Assembly (NCBI RefSeq): GCF_009730915.1
Contig: NC_052472.1
Location: 1,922,001 to 1,986,000 of the forward strand
Source: Dioscorea cayenensis subsp. rotundata
Taxonomy: Eukaryota; Streptophyta; Magnoliopsida; Dioscoreales; Dioscoreaceae
Direction: 5' to 3'
DNA length: 64,000 nucleotides
The notes beneath the pieces were generated by a model. That model saw nothing but the letters and a program-made list of their open reading frames with translations. It was not told the origin of the DNA and did no database searches. The translations under genes and the position numbers were made by a program. Below, in pieces: positions 46,905 to 57,837 of this stretch (its first letter is position 1; every line of letters starts with the position of its first letter).

Positions 46905-47329
46905 TAATTTTCTTTTGGATATTAGGGCAATTTTAATAGTTATACTAGCATAGAATTTGATGCTTATGTTACATCATCAATCCATTAAACTCTTATTCAT
47001 TATACTATCTCCCATAATAATTATACCATAATGCATAATATGAAACCAACAATTATTTTATTCATCTTTTTAACTATTTAAATTATATGTTTTTTAAAGT
47101 GGAAATTGCTAAAAACACCCTCAAAATTTGCAATATGCACAGATTCTCCCCTTAAATTTGGCTATCCATAAAAACCCCTTCCTTTTGAATACAATGATTT
47201 TTTAAACCCCCCAAACATCTAACAGTGATTGATAGAGTTAATTTGGAATTTTTTGGACGAAATTGTCGCTCGCGTGGGAAGTTGTGGCAAGTGTGACAGG
47301 GTTTGACTATAATGCCCTTGGGTGCAATG

Positions 47330-47630
47330 AGCTTCTATTTAAAAATGAGGCTTCTATTTAAAATATGAGGTATGAGGTTCTGTTTAAAAAATGAGTTTCT
47401 TGTTTAAAAAATGAGTTTTCTATTTAAAAAAATTAGTTTTTTGTTTAAAAAAATGAGTTTTCTGTTTAAGAAATGAGTTTTTTGTTAAAAAAAAAAAAGA
47501 GTTTTCTGTTTAATAAATGAGGTTTCTGTTTAAAAAAATAAGGTCTCTGTTTAAGAAATGAGTTTTCTGTTTAAGAAATGAGGTTTTTGTTTAAAAAAAT
47601 GAAGTCTCTATTTAAGAAATGAGTTTTTTG
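47330..47630 (+). repeat. GTTTAAGAAATGAG array, left
   Basis: About 14 units of a 20-22 bp repeat built on TTTCTGTTTAAGAAATGAG with A-run length variation. The same motif recurs in elements A (21525-21640) and B and in the right array of this element. Confidence 0.85.
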
Positions 47631-47639
47631 GGGTGTATT

Positions 47640-48297
47640 TATCACCCCCCAAAATCTCTTTATTGCAGTTGGGCTGGGCCAGTGAGACAAAGCATGCGGC
47701 TCACAATCACAGTCACGTTGCATGAAAACTGGGATTTCGAACCCTAGAATTTTGATCTCCACCTCGATCTAGATCTCGATCTTGCCAGAGAAAAAGGTGC
47801 AACCTTTCGATGCCTTCGCTCGACGACGAGGAGCGTGCGGTCTTCCCCGAGGTCGACGACGAAAAAGATGAAAGAAATGAGGTCGACGACAGGGAAGACG
47901 ATGAAGATGAAGACGAAGACGAAGACGGCGAGATCGAACCCTCATCGGCGCCGCTTCCTCCCTCAGTTCCCGTCACCGACTTAGGCACCATGGATAGAAA
48001 CCCCAGAATGATCCCTAACCCTAACCCTAACCCTATTGATATCCATGTTGCGGTCTCCGCAGTCAAGAATGGTTCCGTTCAAGTTCAGCCTGTCTTATCC
48101 GACGTCGCCACCGAAGACCTCACCACTCCGACCGTCGAGGAACGTCGCCAACCGGATCGCCAACACCGACAAAGATTTCTCTTTTAAGACCCCACACGAG
48201 CAGACCACCTTCGAGATCGCTCGCCAGATCTGGAGCTCAGGACTCAAGCGTTCGCGCGAGATATGCGACAATGAGATACTCAATATCCCTACTCAAT
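47640..48297 (+). pseudogene. Captured host gene fragment (5' region and acidic N-terminal coding part)
   Basis: An abrupt GC-rich, codon-like island between two AT-rich arrays. From ATG 47810 a frame of 125 codons reads an acidic N terminus (MPSLDDEERAVFPEVDDEKD, then D/E-rich), a PNPNPNP stretch and ends at 48187. A second frame overlapping it reads NRIANTDKDFSFKTPHEQTT, then FEIARQIWSSGLKRSREICD to a stop at 48299, and looks more protein-like after about 48140. A frameshift or lost intron between them is likely. I do not recognise the parent gene. The antisense polyserine frame is a shadow of the acidic codons. The island includes about 170 bp of leader-like sequence upstream, as is usual when Mutator elements capture gene 5' ends. 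Confidence 0.55.
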
Positions 48298-48760
48298 GAG
48301 GTTTCTGTTTAAAAAAATGAGGTCTCTGTTTAAAAAATAAGCTCTCTGTTTAAGAAATGAGTTCTCTGTTTATATGCTTGTTTGTCTTTGTTTAACTATC
48401 GATGTTTTTGTTTAATATATTGCGTTTACGTTTAAAAAAAGTGATTAAATATCGTTGTTTCTATTTAAATATGTACGAGTGGCCAAGATTAATTGGTTTT
48501 TATATCCAGGATTAATTTATCACGTAAATATTTGTTTTTCTGTTTAAATATTAATGTTTTTGTTTAAAAAATGAGTTTTATGTTTAAAAAAATGAGGTTT
48601 CTGTTTAAGAAATGAGTTTTCTGTTTAAGAAATGAGTTTTTTGTTTAAGAAATGAGGTTTCTGTTTAAGAAATGAACACTCTTTTTAAGAAATGAACTCT
48701 CTGTTTAAGAAATGAGTTCTCTGTTTAAAAAATGAGCTCTCTGTTTAAGAAATAAGTACA
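48298..48760 (+). repeat. GTTTAAGAAATGAG array, right
   Basis: A second array of the same unit in the same orientation as the left array, interrupted by a unique stretch near 48375-48540. Together the arrays bracket the captured fragment. Confidence 0.85.
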
Positions 48761-48960
48761 TGCAAAAAGAAATGCAAAAAAGAATGAAAAAAATGTATGC
48801 AAAAATGTTTAAGGGCAATGATGGAATTTCATAATGCAGGGGGTAAAAAGGAAGTGAAACAATAAAGGAAGGGCTGTCTGAGGTATGCAAAACTCACAGG
48901 GGCTGTTTGGGAAGTTTTGAAATTATCGAGGGGTAAACAGTAATTTTCCCTTTTTTAAAA

Positions 48961-50149
48961 CATATTTATTTACAACATATTGCATATTATAATAAAATAA
49001 TTAAATAAATATATTAAAAATTGATTTAAAAAATACATATTTACATAATAAAATATATACTAACAATAATATTTTAGTATATATCGGTGCCATTTTAATT
49101 ATTTGAATATTTTTAAAAATTAAAAATAAAAAGAGCCTCACATTTGAGACCCCAATAGTGTTTATACTATACACCTCTATGGCCCCCAATTTTACTATCA
49201 ATAGTGTTTCTAACAAGGATTTATGGAGCACTTAGCGCTCATTGAACGATCATCAATCCCTATTAAAGATGCTATTATACGATAAAGAAACTCTTGCATT
49301 ATACCAAAAGATAAAAAAAAAAAAAGTACATTTATCTCAATTTTACTATTTAAAATACTTTTTAGGGCGATATATTATTCTCCCAAATAAAGTAATAAAA
49401 TATTTCATTATAAAGTATAGACATTAATGTTTTAGATTTGTGAAAATAAGTTCTAATGGAGTTAATGAAATTGTTGGTGGATTATTATTATTACTAATTA
49501 TTATTATTATTTTCCTTGATTTGAGATGATTCGGAATATGTATGTATGTATATATATATATATATATATATCGTTGTACAAAAATAAGGTTAAAGCATTT
49601 TTGGTTAATGTATTAATGTTCAATTTTTGTCATTCAATTTAAAATATTGAAAATATTTCATATTTTTTTATTTATTTTTGTCTCTCTATTTTAAAAACGT
49701 AGCCATTGAATTTAAGTGTAAAGACGAAAACTACACTTTATGAATAATTTATTAATTAAATATTCTTTTTACTAATGTTCAAAATAAAATTCACATCAAT
49801 ATATTGATGGGAAAAATTATATCCTTTTGACATGTATGCTACACATACAATAGCCATTGCAATATGAAAAATACAGAATAAAACTCAACTACACAAGATC
49901 AAATTTACACAAAAATAGGACGAAAAAACTACATAGCACAGATATGCTAAGCACACAATAAAAATTAGGGTTTAGTACAAAACACTTCTCTTAAAACCTA
50001 AATTAATCGTTTGATAATAATAATACACTCTATTACTGTTGCATTGATCAATGCACTAAAAAGTAAAACTCTAAATGAAACTCAAAAAGTAATACATAAA
50101 GATAACAATTAAAGCTTGTCGAGGCAAAAACAAACCCTAACCCTAAAAT
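48961..50149. other. Intergenic region downstream of monooxygenase copy 4
   Basis: AT-rich sequence with an ATT microsatellite (49483-49512), a TGTA/TA microsatellite (49537-49570) and the 3' UTR side of copy 4. No gene or defined element seen. Confidence 0.5.
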
Positions 50150-51981
50150 TTAAAGCTTTCCACAATCATAATATGACCTTTTGACCATAGCCCTACCCAA
50201 AATCCCAGCCAAAACTTTCTCCCTCAAAAACCTTATAAATGTATTATCACTTTGTTGAAGTATTCCCAAAACATAAGAAGTAGTGATAAGATCAAAGCCC
50301 CTCCACTTCCTTTCTTTAACATACTTCTCCAACCCTAATCTAACCCTAACATGCTCTTCTTTTGCATCTCCATTGTTACCTCCCTTCAAAGCTTCACTCA
50401 AACACCTTGCAAGCACAACACCATCTTCCAATGCTGAGCAACCACCTTGCCCTAAATCTGGTGTCATTGGATGAAATGCATCACCTGTCACTGTTACATT
50501 GCTTTTGCATATGTTCCCATAAAGAAGCTCTAAAGGCCACCTTAATCTTAGTGGAGAGCACAGCAAGCCATTGATGTCACTCTTCTCTATGACTTTTATG
50601 AAGTTTTGGGGCACTTTTGCTTCTTTGAACTTGTTTATCACAAGTTGTTGAATTTCCACACCATCTTCCATCTTCTTGTCTAAAGCACCAATTAAATAAA
50701 ATCATGAGTTCTCTTTTAATAATGAAGTATGCAATGCTTTTGTTTTTAATCTGAGGTAATAGAAAATTGCTTAATATTTTTATGTTTAGTCTAGGTTTTT
50801 TTTTTTCAACAACCCACACAGACCTTTATTTATGACTCAATTATGCATTGGAAGAGAGCTTGCATTAAAGTCAAATATCTTATATTTTGTGATTGTAACG
50901 ATAGTCAATGTTGTGCTACGTAGTGTGTCAAATGATATTTTTATTTGGATACTTTATTATTATTATTATTATTATTTTGAAATTGTTTTAAGTCTTTTCA
51001 ATTATATAAGTTATTTGGTTTTGGTTTTGGTTTTGGTTTTGGTTTTAAAGCATTTGGTGTATTTCTATTTTTTATATTAGATGAGATGAAGATATTATTT
51101 TTTGAGTTTGCTTTATAATTAACTAGTGCGTATGAATTAAAAATTATGTATTCACAATATAAGCTTTGGAAAAGTCAGGATTATAAAGTTTTTCATGTTA
51201 GCCACTCAATATATGAAAAATATTTTTTTAATATAAATACATTTTCTTTGAGCAAATCAAACCTCTAATATATATTTTTCTGCATTAAATAATCAACTTA
51301 TATAATAATATTAATATTTTGAAAGTAAAAGCTAACATAATATTATATATATGCATAAAATCATACAATTTTAACAAAGTAATATATGTATATATTGCCC
51401 GAGTTTGTGATAATCATAAACTCATGTTTACTTAAAATAAGATTAATTATCATTTAAGTTATCTACTTGGAGTTTTGAAAGACTAATCTAATTTAAATCT
51501 TAATTGAACCTAATTAATATGGTTTATATATAATTATATATAAAGCACCATGTATACAAATAAGGCGCTTGCTTAGTTATGAAAGTCTAGTGTGTCTAAT
51601 ACAGCGGGGTGGTGTGCTCACTAACTTATCATGGTGTGTGAAGTTTGTCTCATTGAATGCATGCATATTTACATATTCACTTTAATTTAATTAATTCACA
51701 CCCAATAAAAAAATCAGTTAAAATTAGTTATTATTTTTAAATTCATAAAAAAAGTTAGTTGTTATTTTGAATTCATAAAAAATTCTATTAATTTTCTAAA
51801 AATACCCCAAGTTAAAAAATAAAAAACTCATCAAAATGTTATTAATTTTTATTTAAAATTTAATTGTAAAGTTGGAAAAAAAAATATTTAATTCTTCACA
51901 GATTTCTAAATAGATATGAAGAAATAAAAAAAAACTTCTAAAATAAGACAAATAACAAGGACCGGAAAGAGTATTTCTAAC

Positions 51982-52012
<31 letters not shown>

Positions 52013-55000
52013 AGAAGATTTACCTTTAAATGATGGAGACCAAGTGAAGAACCAGTATACCATTTTATCGTCACAAGGTAATATGCCGGCTTTGAAACCT
52101 TCCCCAAAAAATTGAAAAAAATTGGCATCGAAGCCATGGCCATCAGGAAACTCGGCAAAGCCTCTGATGCCTGACCTTCCTGAAAAAGATGCCTTCTTGA
52201 GACCCAACCATTTAGATACTACAGAGTTCACTCCATCACACCCTATCAACACCTGTTAGTTATAAAAATAATTAAAAAAAATAAAAATAAATTGATGAAT
52301 TGATGAATTGATTACCTCCTTAACTAAAAATTAGCAATAAATGAATTGAACTTTTTTTAAAAAAAAAATGTGCTATCTTTATCATTAAAAGTTTTTTTAA
52401 ATTATGAGAAGAAATAACATTACCTTTGTTCTCAATGTCGAACCATCTACTAATTGTAAGATCTTCACATTATCGGATTCTTCGATTGATACAACCTTTG
52501 ATGAGTATCTAATTGTGTCACTTGGAAGCTCTTTTGCAAGAGTTTTTAGTAACAAATCCCTCTGCAAACACCGAATTTCAAGCCCTTCACTGTAAATTTT
52601 TTAAGCATATTTTAGTTCATGATTAATAGGATACATTTATATATATATATAATGATTTTTAGAAATTTTCAGGGGTACATATGCATGGATTTATTTGATC
52701 ATGTAATATGTAAAAATATATTTCATTATATATAGTGTAGAAAGACATATATGTAAAAAGAAAAAAAAGAAAAATTAAATTTGCAAAGGTATACATGATA
52801 TTTGATTTCTTGCAAATTATCATAAATATGTATATATATATATATATATATATAACCTTCTTTTAATGCTTGAACAAGGACCAAAAATGTTTCATTCTTT
52901 TAAAGTTTAAGGATTATACATGAACTTCACTTTTTATTTCAAGGATCAAATTGAATTCTTATGTAGGTATAATTATTTATCTTCCAGATATTTACATATA
53001 TCATCACTTTTGGTAGATGCTTCATGAAAAATTGAATTGAGACAATATATTTGGCTAAAAAAACTAATAGTAAAAATTAAATATTTTTTTCTTGTGGCAT
53101 GTATATCCCTAAAATGAAATTATATTGGGTGATGAAGCCCTTTGAAACTGAGATTTTACAATTTACACATATGCATAGGGTTACTACTACATAAAATGTT
53201 GCTAGGGCATATAAGAAATTAACCACTTTTATTAGGGTATATGTAATTTTGAGATTTTCTTTTAACTCCCATGCGTAACATCAATGGGTAATAATTGGGG
53301 GTTTATACTTTGGTGGAGTAAGTGGGGCCATATCCATGTTGGGACGATTCACACACAATCATTGCTCACACACTCTTAAAAATGTGTCTTAACTAGCAAA
53401 ACGAGCTCTTGCTACTTATGAAAAATTCTTATGAAGACATAAATATTAATAGATGTCTTGATCATTAACATTTATATTGTTATAATTGATAAACACTTAC
53501 TTAGCAGTGAATGGAATTTTCGTACCAACTTCACCATTTGACTCAGAATAAACTGTCAATCTGACAAAATAAAAAAATATATCAATTCCATTTGAAAAAT
53601 TACATGAGACAAGAGCAAGATATATGCATATATATATATATATATATATACACAAAAGAATTAGAGTAATGTTAAATAAAAGAGAACAATTACAGACAAA
53701 TGTAAAAAATTTCAAACCCAATTATGACAATTATTGTAAAAGAGAAGTTGTATTTCATTTCCTTTTAAATCTAAAGTTTGAATTCCTCTCAACTCAAAAG
53801 TATTATATATATATAATCAAGGAACAAAAACTAAGAGCGGCATTCTTAATATCTGCTTTTTCATCCTTCACCCTAAAAAAATAGCAAAATTATACCTTCC
53901 ACCCTCTTTTCAATAAAATTTCTCTCAGCTCCCTCTAAATTTTTTTCCTTTTTGTTGTAGCATCCTCGAACAATTTTTGATATTTTAAATTAAAATACAT
54001 TCTTTGTTTCAATTCTTTGTTTATATAAAATCTCTTTTGTAATACAAATTTTTTATTAAAAATAAAAATTCTTCCATATTTTAAATATAGTGCACAATAT
54101 AACTTTTTCTTATCCACTTAAGGTTTATATTCCGACTAGCTTGTATTATACTAATTTAACATAACGTAGATATATAAAATAAGTGATCATGTACTAAACC
54201 CTTCAAGATGGAGATGATGGTGGCGGAGCTCGTCGCCGACGCCAAGGGCATCCAAAGCTCTCCATGCATTGGCCCAAGTTGAGAAGGCAAACCCTGCAGC
54301 TCTCAATACATCTGATGATTCCAAAACTACACTCTTCACTCCCTTCCTGCATGCATAATATTGTACCTTTTATGGAGTGATTAATCTACTGCTAAATTTG
54401 TATTTAGTCCTTGTTTTATAATTCACAATAAATTAGTAAGAGATTGATGTTTTAAGGGATCAGTAGTAGATTTACATTTGGTCCTCATTGTTTCACAACT
54501 TCAAGATATATATACACACTGCCAAATTTGTATTTAGTCCTTTTATAACTCATAAGAAACTAATAACAAATAAAAATTTTTATCAACAACCTTTTGGCCT
54601 ATTGATATCAGATTTTTTGTATAAGGTGTTTGTATCCTACTGAGAAAATCGGTTCAAACCTTAGCTAGCGTAAGGTGAAAGCACATGTATATTTTGATAT
54701 TAACTCCAAACTTGTACATATCCCTAACATTGATGTTCACATTCATAAAAAAAAAATATTTCAAATGATCACTAATAAATTTTATCGTACGTCTCGAGTG
54801 TAAAAGAAAGAGTGATATTGTTTCCAAAACATTAAAAAAAAAAAAGGAGCAAAATTGTTTGAATTCTTCTAAATTACTCCACTCTGATATTGTAGATATT
54901 ATAAATCAATATAATTATAACACACGCACACACACAACACACACACAGAATTGAAGGTAACCAGGTAATTAGTATGATAGTAATCTAATAATAAATAAAT

Positions 55001-56210
55001 AAATGTCTTCCAAAAGAGAGATTTGTTTTTTAGGTAATCAAGTAATTAAACTACTGCTAAATTTTAGAGAAAAAAAATTTTTATCGTACTATTAAAGTTT
55101 ATAAAAAAAATCCTAAAAAAACACTTTTTTTTGACATTAAATAGAGATTTCCGTCAATAACCTTTTGGTTTATTGACATCAGATTTTTTATATAGGGTGT
55201 TTGTATCTTGCTGAGAAAATCGGTTCGAATTTCAATTCAAATAGGGTAAGTGCACATATATATTATGATATTAACTCCACACCTGTACACGTGCCTGACA
55301 TCACTTGTTCACATTCATAAAAAATATTTCAAAGAATCAGTAATAAATTTTATCCTTTTAGTTTCCTTATAAACTTTCCCTCTCCATTATCATGGTTTTG
55401 ATGTTGAGTTCAAAAGAAAGAGTGAGATAGTTTCCAAAACATAAAAAATAATTTTAAAAAAAAGCAAAATTTTTTGAATTCTTCTAAATTACTACACTAG
55501 ATATTATAAATCAATATAATTATAGCACACACACATAGAATTGAAGCTAACCATGCAATTAGTATGATACTAATCTAATAAATAAATGTCTTCCAAAAGA
55601 GAGACTTTCTTTTTAGGTAATCAAGTAATTAATCTAATGCTAAATTTTATAGTAAAAAATTAATTAGTCTACTACTAAATTTTATTAAAAAAAAATTCTT
55701 AAAAATAGTTTTTTTTAGATAATAAGGGCATTAATTAGTCTGCTACTAAAGTACCACTAAATTTATATATATATATATATATAATCACCTAGATCAGAGA
55801 ACTCTAGTTTAATTGTAATCAAAGTATTCAATCTGCTACTAAATTTTATAAAAGTTTTATTACTCTGCAAGGAAGAGTTCTCTTTTGAAGGTAAAAACAA
55901 TAATTAGTCTGCTACTACTAGAGTTAATAAAAAACACATCCACCAGTGACGTTTTATATCGTTATTTTTTACACAGTACTAATTACTGTTAAATAAAGCC
56001 AAATATTAATCATACACAATAAACAACAGTAATTTTATATAATTCTCTGTACAAATAATATCTTGTAACTTGTAAATTAATGATGATTTAACAGCTATCA
56101 TCAAACATTATTAAAAAACAGTTAGTGAGAGAGAACCTGTGAAGGCCTAGTGCAGTGGCAAGGCCAGCAAGTCCAGCACCAACAATGACTATATCTTCAA
56201 TGGCTTCCAT
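50150..56210 (-). CDS. FAD-dependent monooxygenase, copy 4 (CTF2/monooxygenase 2-like, most diverged)
   Basis: Exons: 56137-56210, 54200-54346, 53501-53560, 52424-52589, 52024-52252, 50150-50679. They total 1206 nt, 401 residues, with no stop. It has GAGLAG at residues 11-16, GCDGVNS in exon 5 and [15 protein letters not shown] in exon 6 (Phe where the others have Leu). Differences from the other copies include LTVYSESNGEV in exon 3, a shorter acidic loop, and an exon 6 start DKKMEDGVEIQQL. Intron 5 has a canonical GT donor (52023-52022), unlike the GC donor of copies 1 to 3. Intron 4 is only 171 nt, while introns 1 (1790 nt), 2 and 3 are longer than in the others. It appears to be the outgroup member of the cluster. 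Whether it shares the substrate of the others is unknown. Confidence 0.9.
51017..51046. repeat. GGTTTT hexamer microsatellite
   Basis: Five tandem GGTTTT units in intron 5 of copy 4. This is a simple repeat and not the plant telomere unit. Confidence 0.9.
54583..55655. repeat. Direct duplication of about 500 bp in intron 1 of copy 4
   Basis: Block 1 (about 54583-55075) and block 2 (about 55147-55655) align over most of their length: AACCTTTTGG, GAGAAAATCGGTTC, TTCACATTCATAAAAAA, GAAAGAGTGA, a CA microsatellite and GTCTTCCAAAAGAGAGA occur in the same order. The beginning of each block has SINE-like text with a B-box-like GGTTCAAAC or GGTTCGAAT string, so a SINE may have been included before the duplication. 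Confidence 0.75.
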
Positions 56211-57837
56211 TAATTGAACAAGAGAGAACAAAAGAAGAAGAAGAAGCTTGCTTGGTTCCACTCAGGGATTCAATAATTAAGAACAATGCTCTCTCATGTG
56301 GGTATATATATATATATATATATTGTTCATAAATTCACTTGTTTAGTTTAATATACATACATAATATATATATAAAAAAAAAGACAAAGGAAAGAAGGAA
56401 AGGAGAAGAAGAGTGAGTTCATTGATGATGATAAAATGCATGAATGATTGGAGCTAGTTATGGCTGCTTGTTGCTGTTCAACATTGGCTAATCAATGATG
56501 TAACAACCCATTAAATTATAAAACAAAAGAACAACCATTTATAAACATTGTTGGTGCAGTGTTTGTCACTTCATCACAGATCTATCTCTTTTTTTATTAT
56601 TTAGGGGGAAAAAAAAATGAACCCACCAAGAATGGTCTGTTAATAATTTTTTTTTTCTTTGTGATAATGTTGGAAACAAACAAGGAACCATAATTGAGGG
56701 CTAGAGCCACATCATATATTGGTAATAATTTTGTGATAAGTAAACTAAATATTTGAAGATTAAAAATGTATGTTATTAACTTACAACTTAATAATTGATA
56801 TTCATTAATATTAACTTTATTTAAAAAATCCTTAATATATATATATATATATATATATATTTCTGAGGATCATCCTTGGAATTCATTCTCTTTGGAGATG
56901 GTGGTGGAATAAACCAAAATTAGAACATGACCTTTGAGGATTTAAGACAAATTATTTGTTTGAGGATAAAAAATAGAGAAAAGAAAGAAAAACAAAATTA
57001 AAGCAAACATTTTGTTTTTCTTAATCAACATTTATTTGATTTTATTGTTTTAAATTTATATTAGTAAGATGAATTAACTCTTTTCTATTTAAAGCTTTAT
57101 TTTTTTATGTTTTTATTTTTTTAAAAAAGAGAACTGAGTATGAGTTACTTCTTGATGTATCAAAAATTTAAGCCGACCTTGAGTTATTTATGTGCAAACA
57201 ATACGCTAAAACAATTAGAATTATGTATTAAAATATTTAAAATTGTAGCAAAATTCCAATAAAATCAATTATATCTCTTTCTTGCAATGGCCGGCTCACA
57301 TGACATTGAACCTTTCAAATTTTATTAGAAAAAAAAACTAGATATTGACATAATAAATTATCTCATTTTGAGAACATTTTGCATGTATCCACCAAAAAAA
57401 CATCAAAAAAATAAAAAGAAGTAAAAAGAAACATGATTTTTCTTGCAAATTTCAAGTTTTCAAGAGACGTACAAGCAAAAATTCCCTATCAATGACTTTG
57501 TTCCTATTTCATTCCATCATTTTAGCAAATCCAAAACAAATTGGACAAGTTCTAATAAAATCCTGCAAACTTATAGAGAGAAATTATTCGATGATAACCG
57601 AGTCAAATATACAAAAAGTAAAAAGAAAAAAAACTAAAACAAACGGTAATGACCCGAAAAACAACAACAAAAAAACAAACAAACAGATAAAAATAAATTG
57701 CATGAAAGAGAGGCAGATCCCTCACAAAGTTAGCAACAAAGCATGAGTTTTCTTAAGTCCAAAAGAAATCATCATCCACCCGGTAATGGTCGGAATTGTA
57801 TTTTTACCTTTACCCATAACTTTGAGGATGAACACAT
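56211..57837. other. Intergenic region between copy 4 and the splicing-factor gene
   Basis: Copy 4's 5' leader and promoter occupy the first few hundred bases (a GAAGAA run at 56233-56247 and TA tracts at 56302-56321). The 3' UTR of the splicing-factor gene occupies the end. No other gene is seen. Confidence 0.5.

Larger units (their letters stand above)
47099..48950 (+). mobile_element. Mutator-like element C carrying a captured gene piece (Pack-MULE-like)
   Basis: The left end GTGGAAATTGCTAAAAACACC and right end TAATTTTCCC are flanked by a perfect 9-bp direct repeat TTTTTTAAA (47090-47098 and 48951-48959), as expected of Mutator elements. The shared subterminal text (CCCCTTCCTTTTGAAT, AACAGTGA, GGGGGTAAAAAGGAAG, GGGGTAAACAGTAATTTTCCC) ties it to elements A and B. 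Inside, GTTTAAGAAATGAG arrays flank a 650-bp GC-rich segment that looks like a host gene 5' end. It encodes no transposase, so it depends on a partner in trans. Confidence 0.85.

Noticed and set aside
48011-48034. CCCTAACCCTAACCCTAACCC, telomere-like
   Set aside because: Only about four units, in frame inside a coding-like segment (Asn-Pro repeats), and the usual plant unit is CCCTAAA. Too short for an interstitial telomere.
47713-48066. 117-codon - strand frame with a polyserine tract
   Set aside because: It is the antisense of the GAAGAC-rich acidic codons of the captured + strand fragment, which has the better start context and sense composition.
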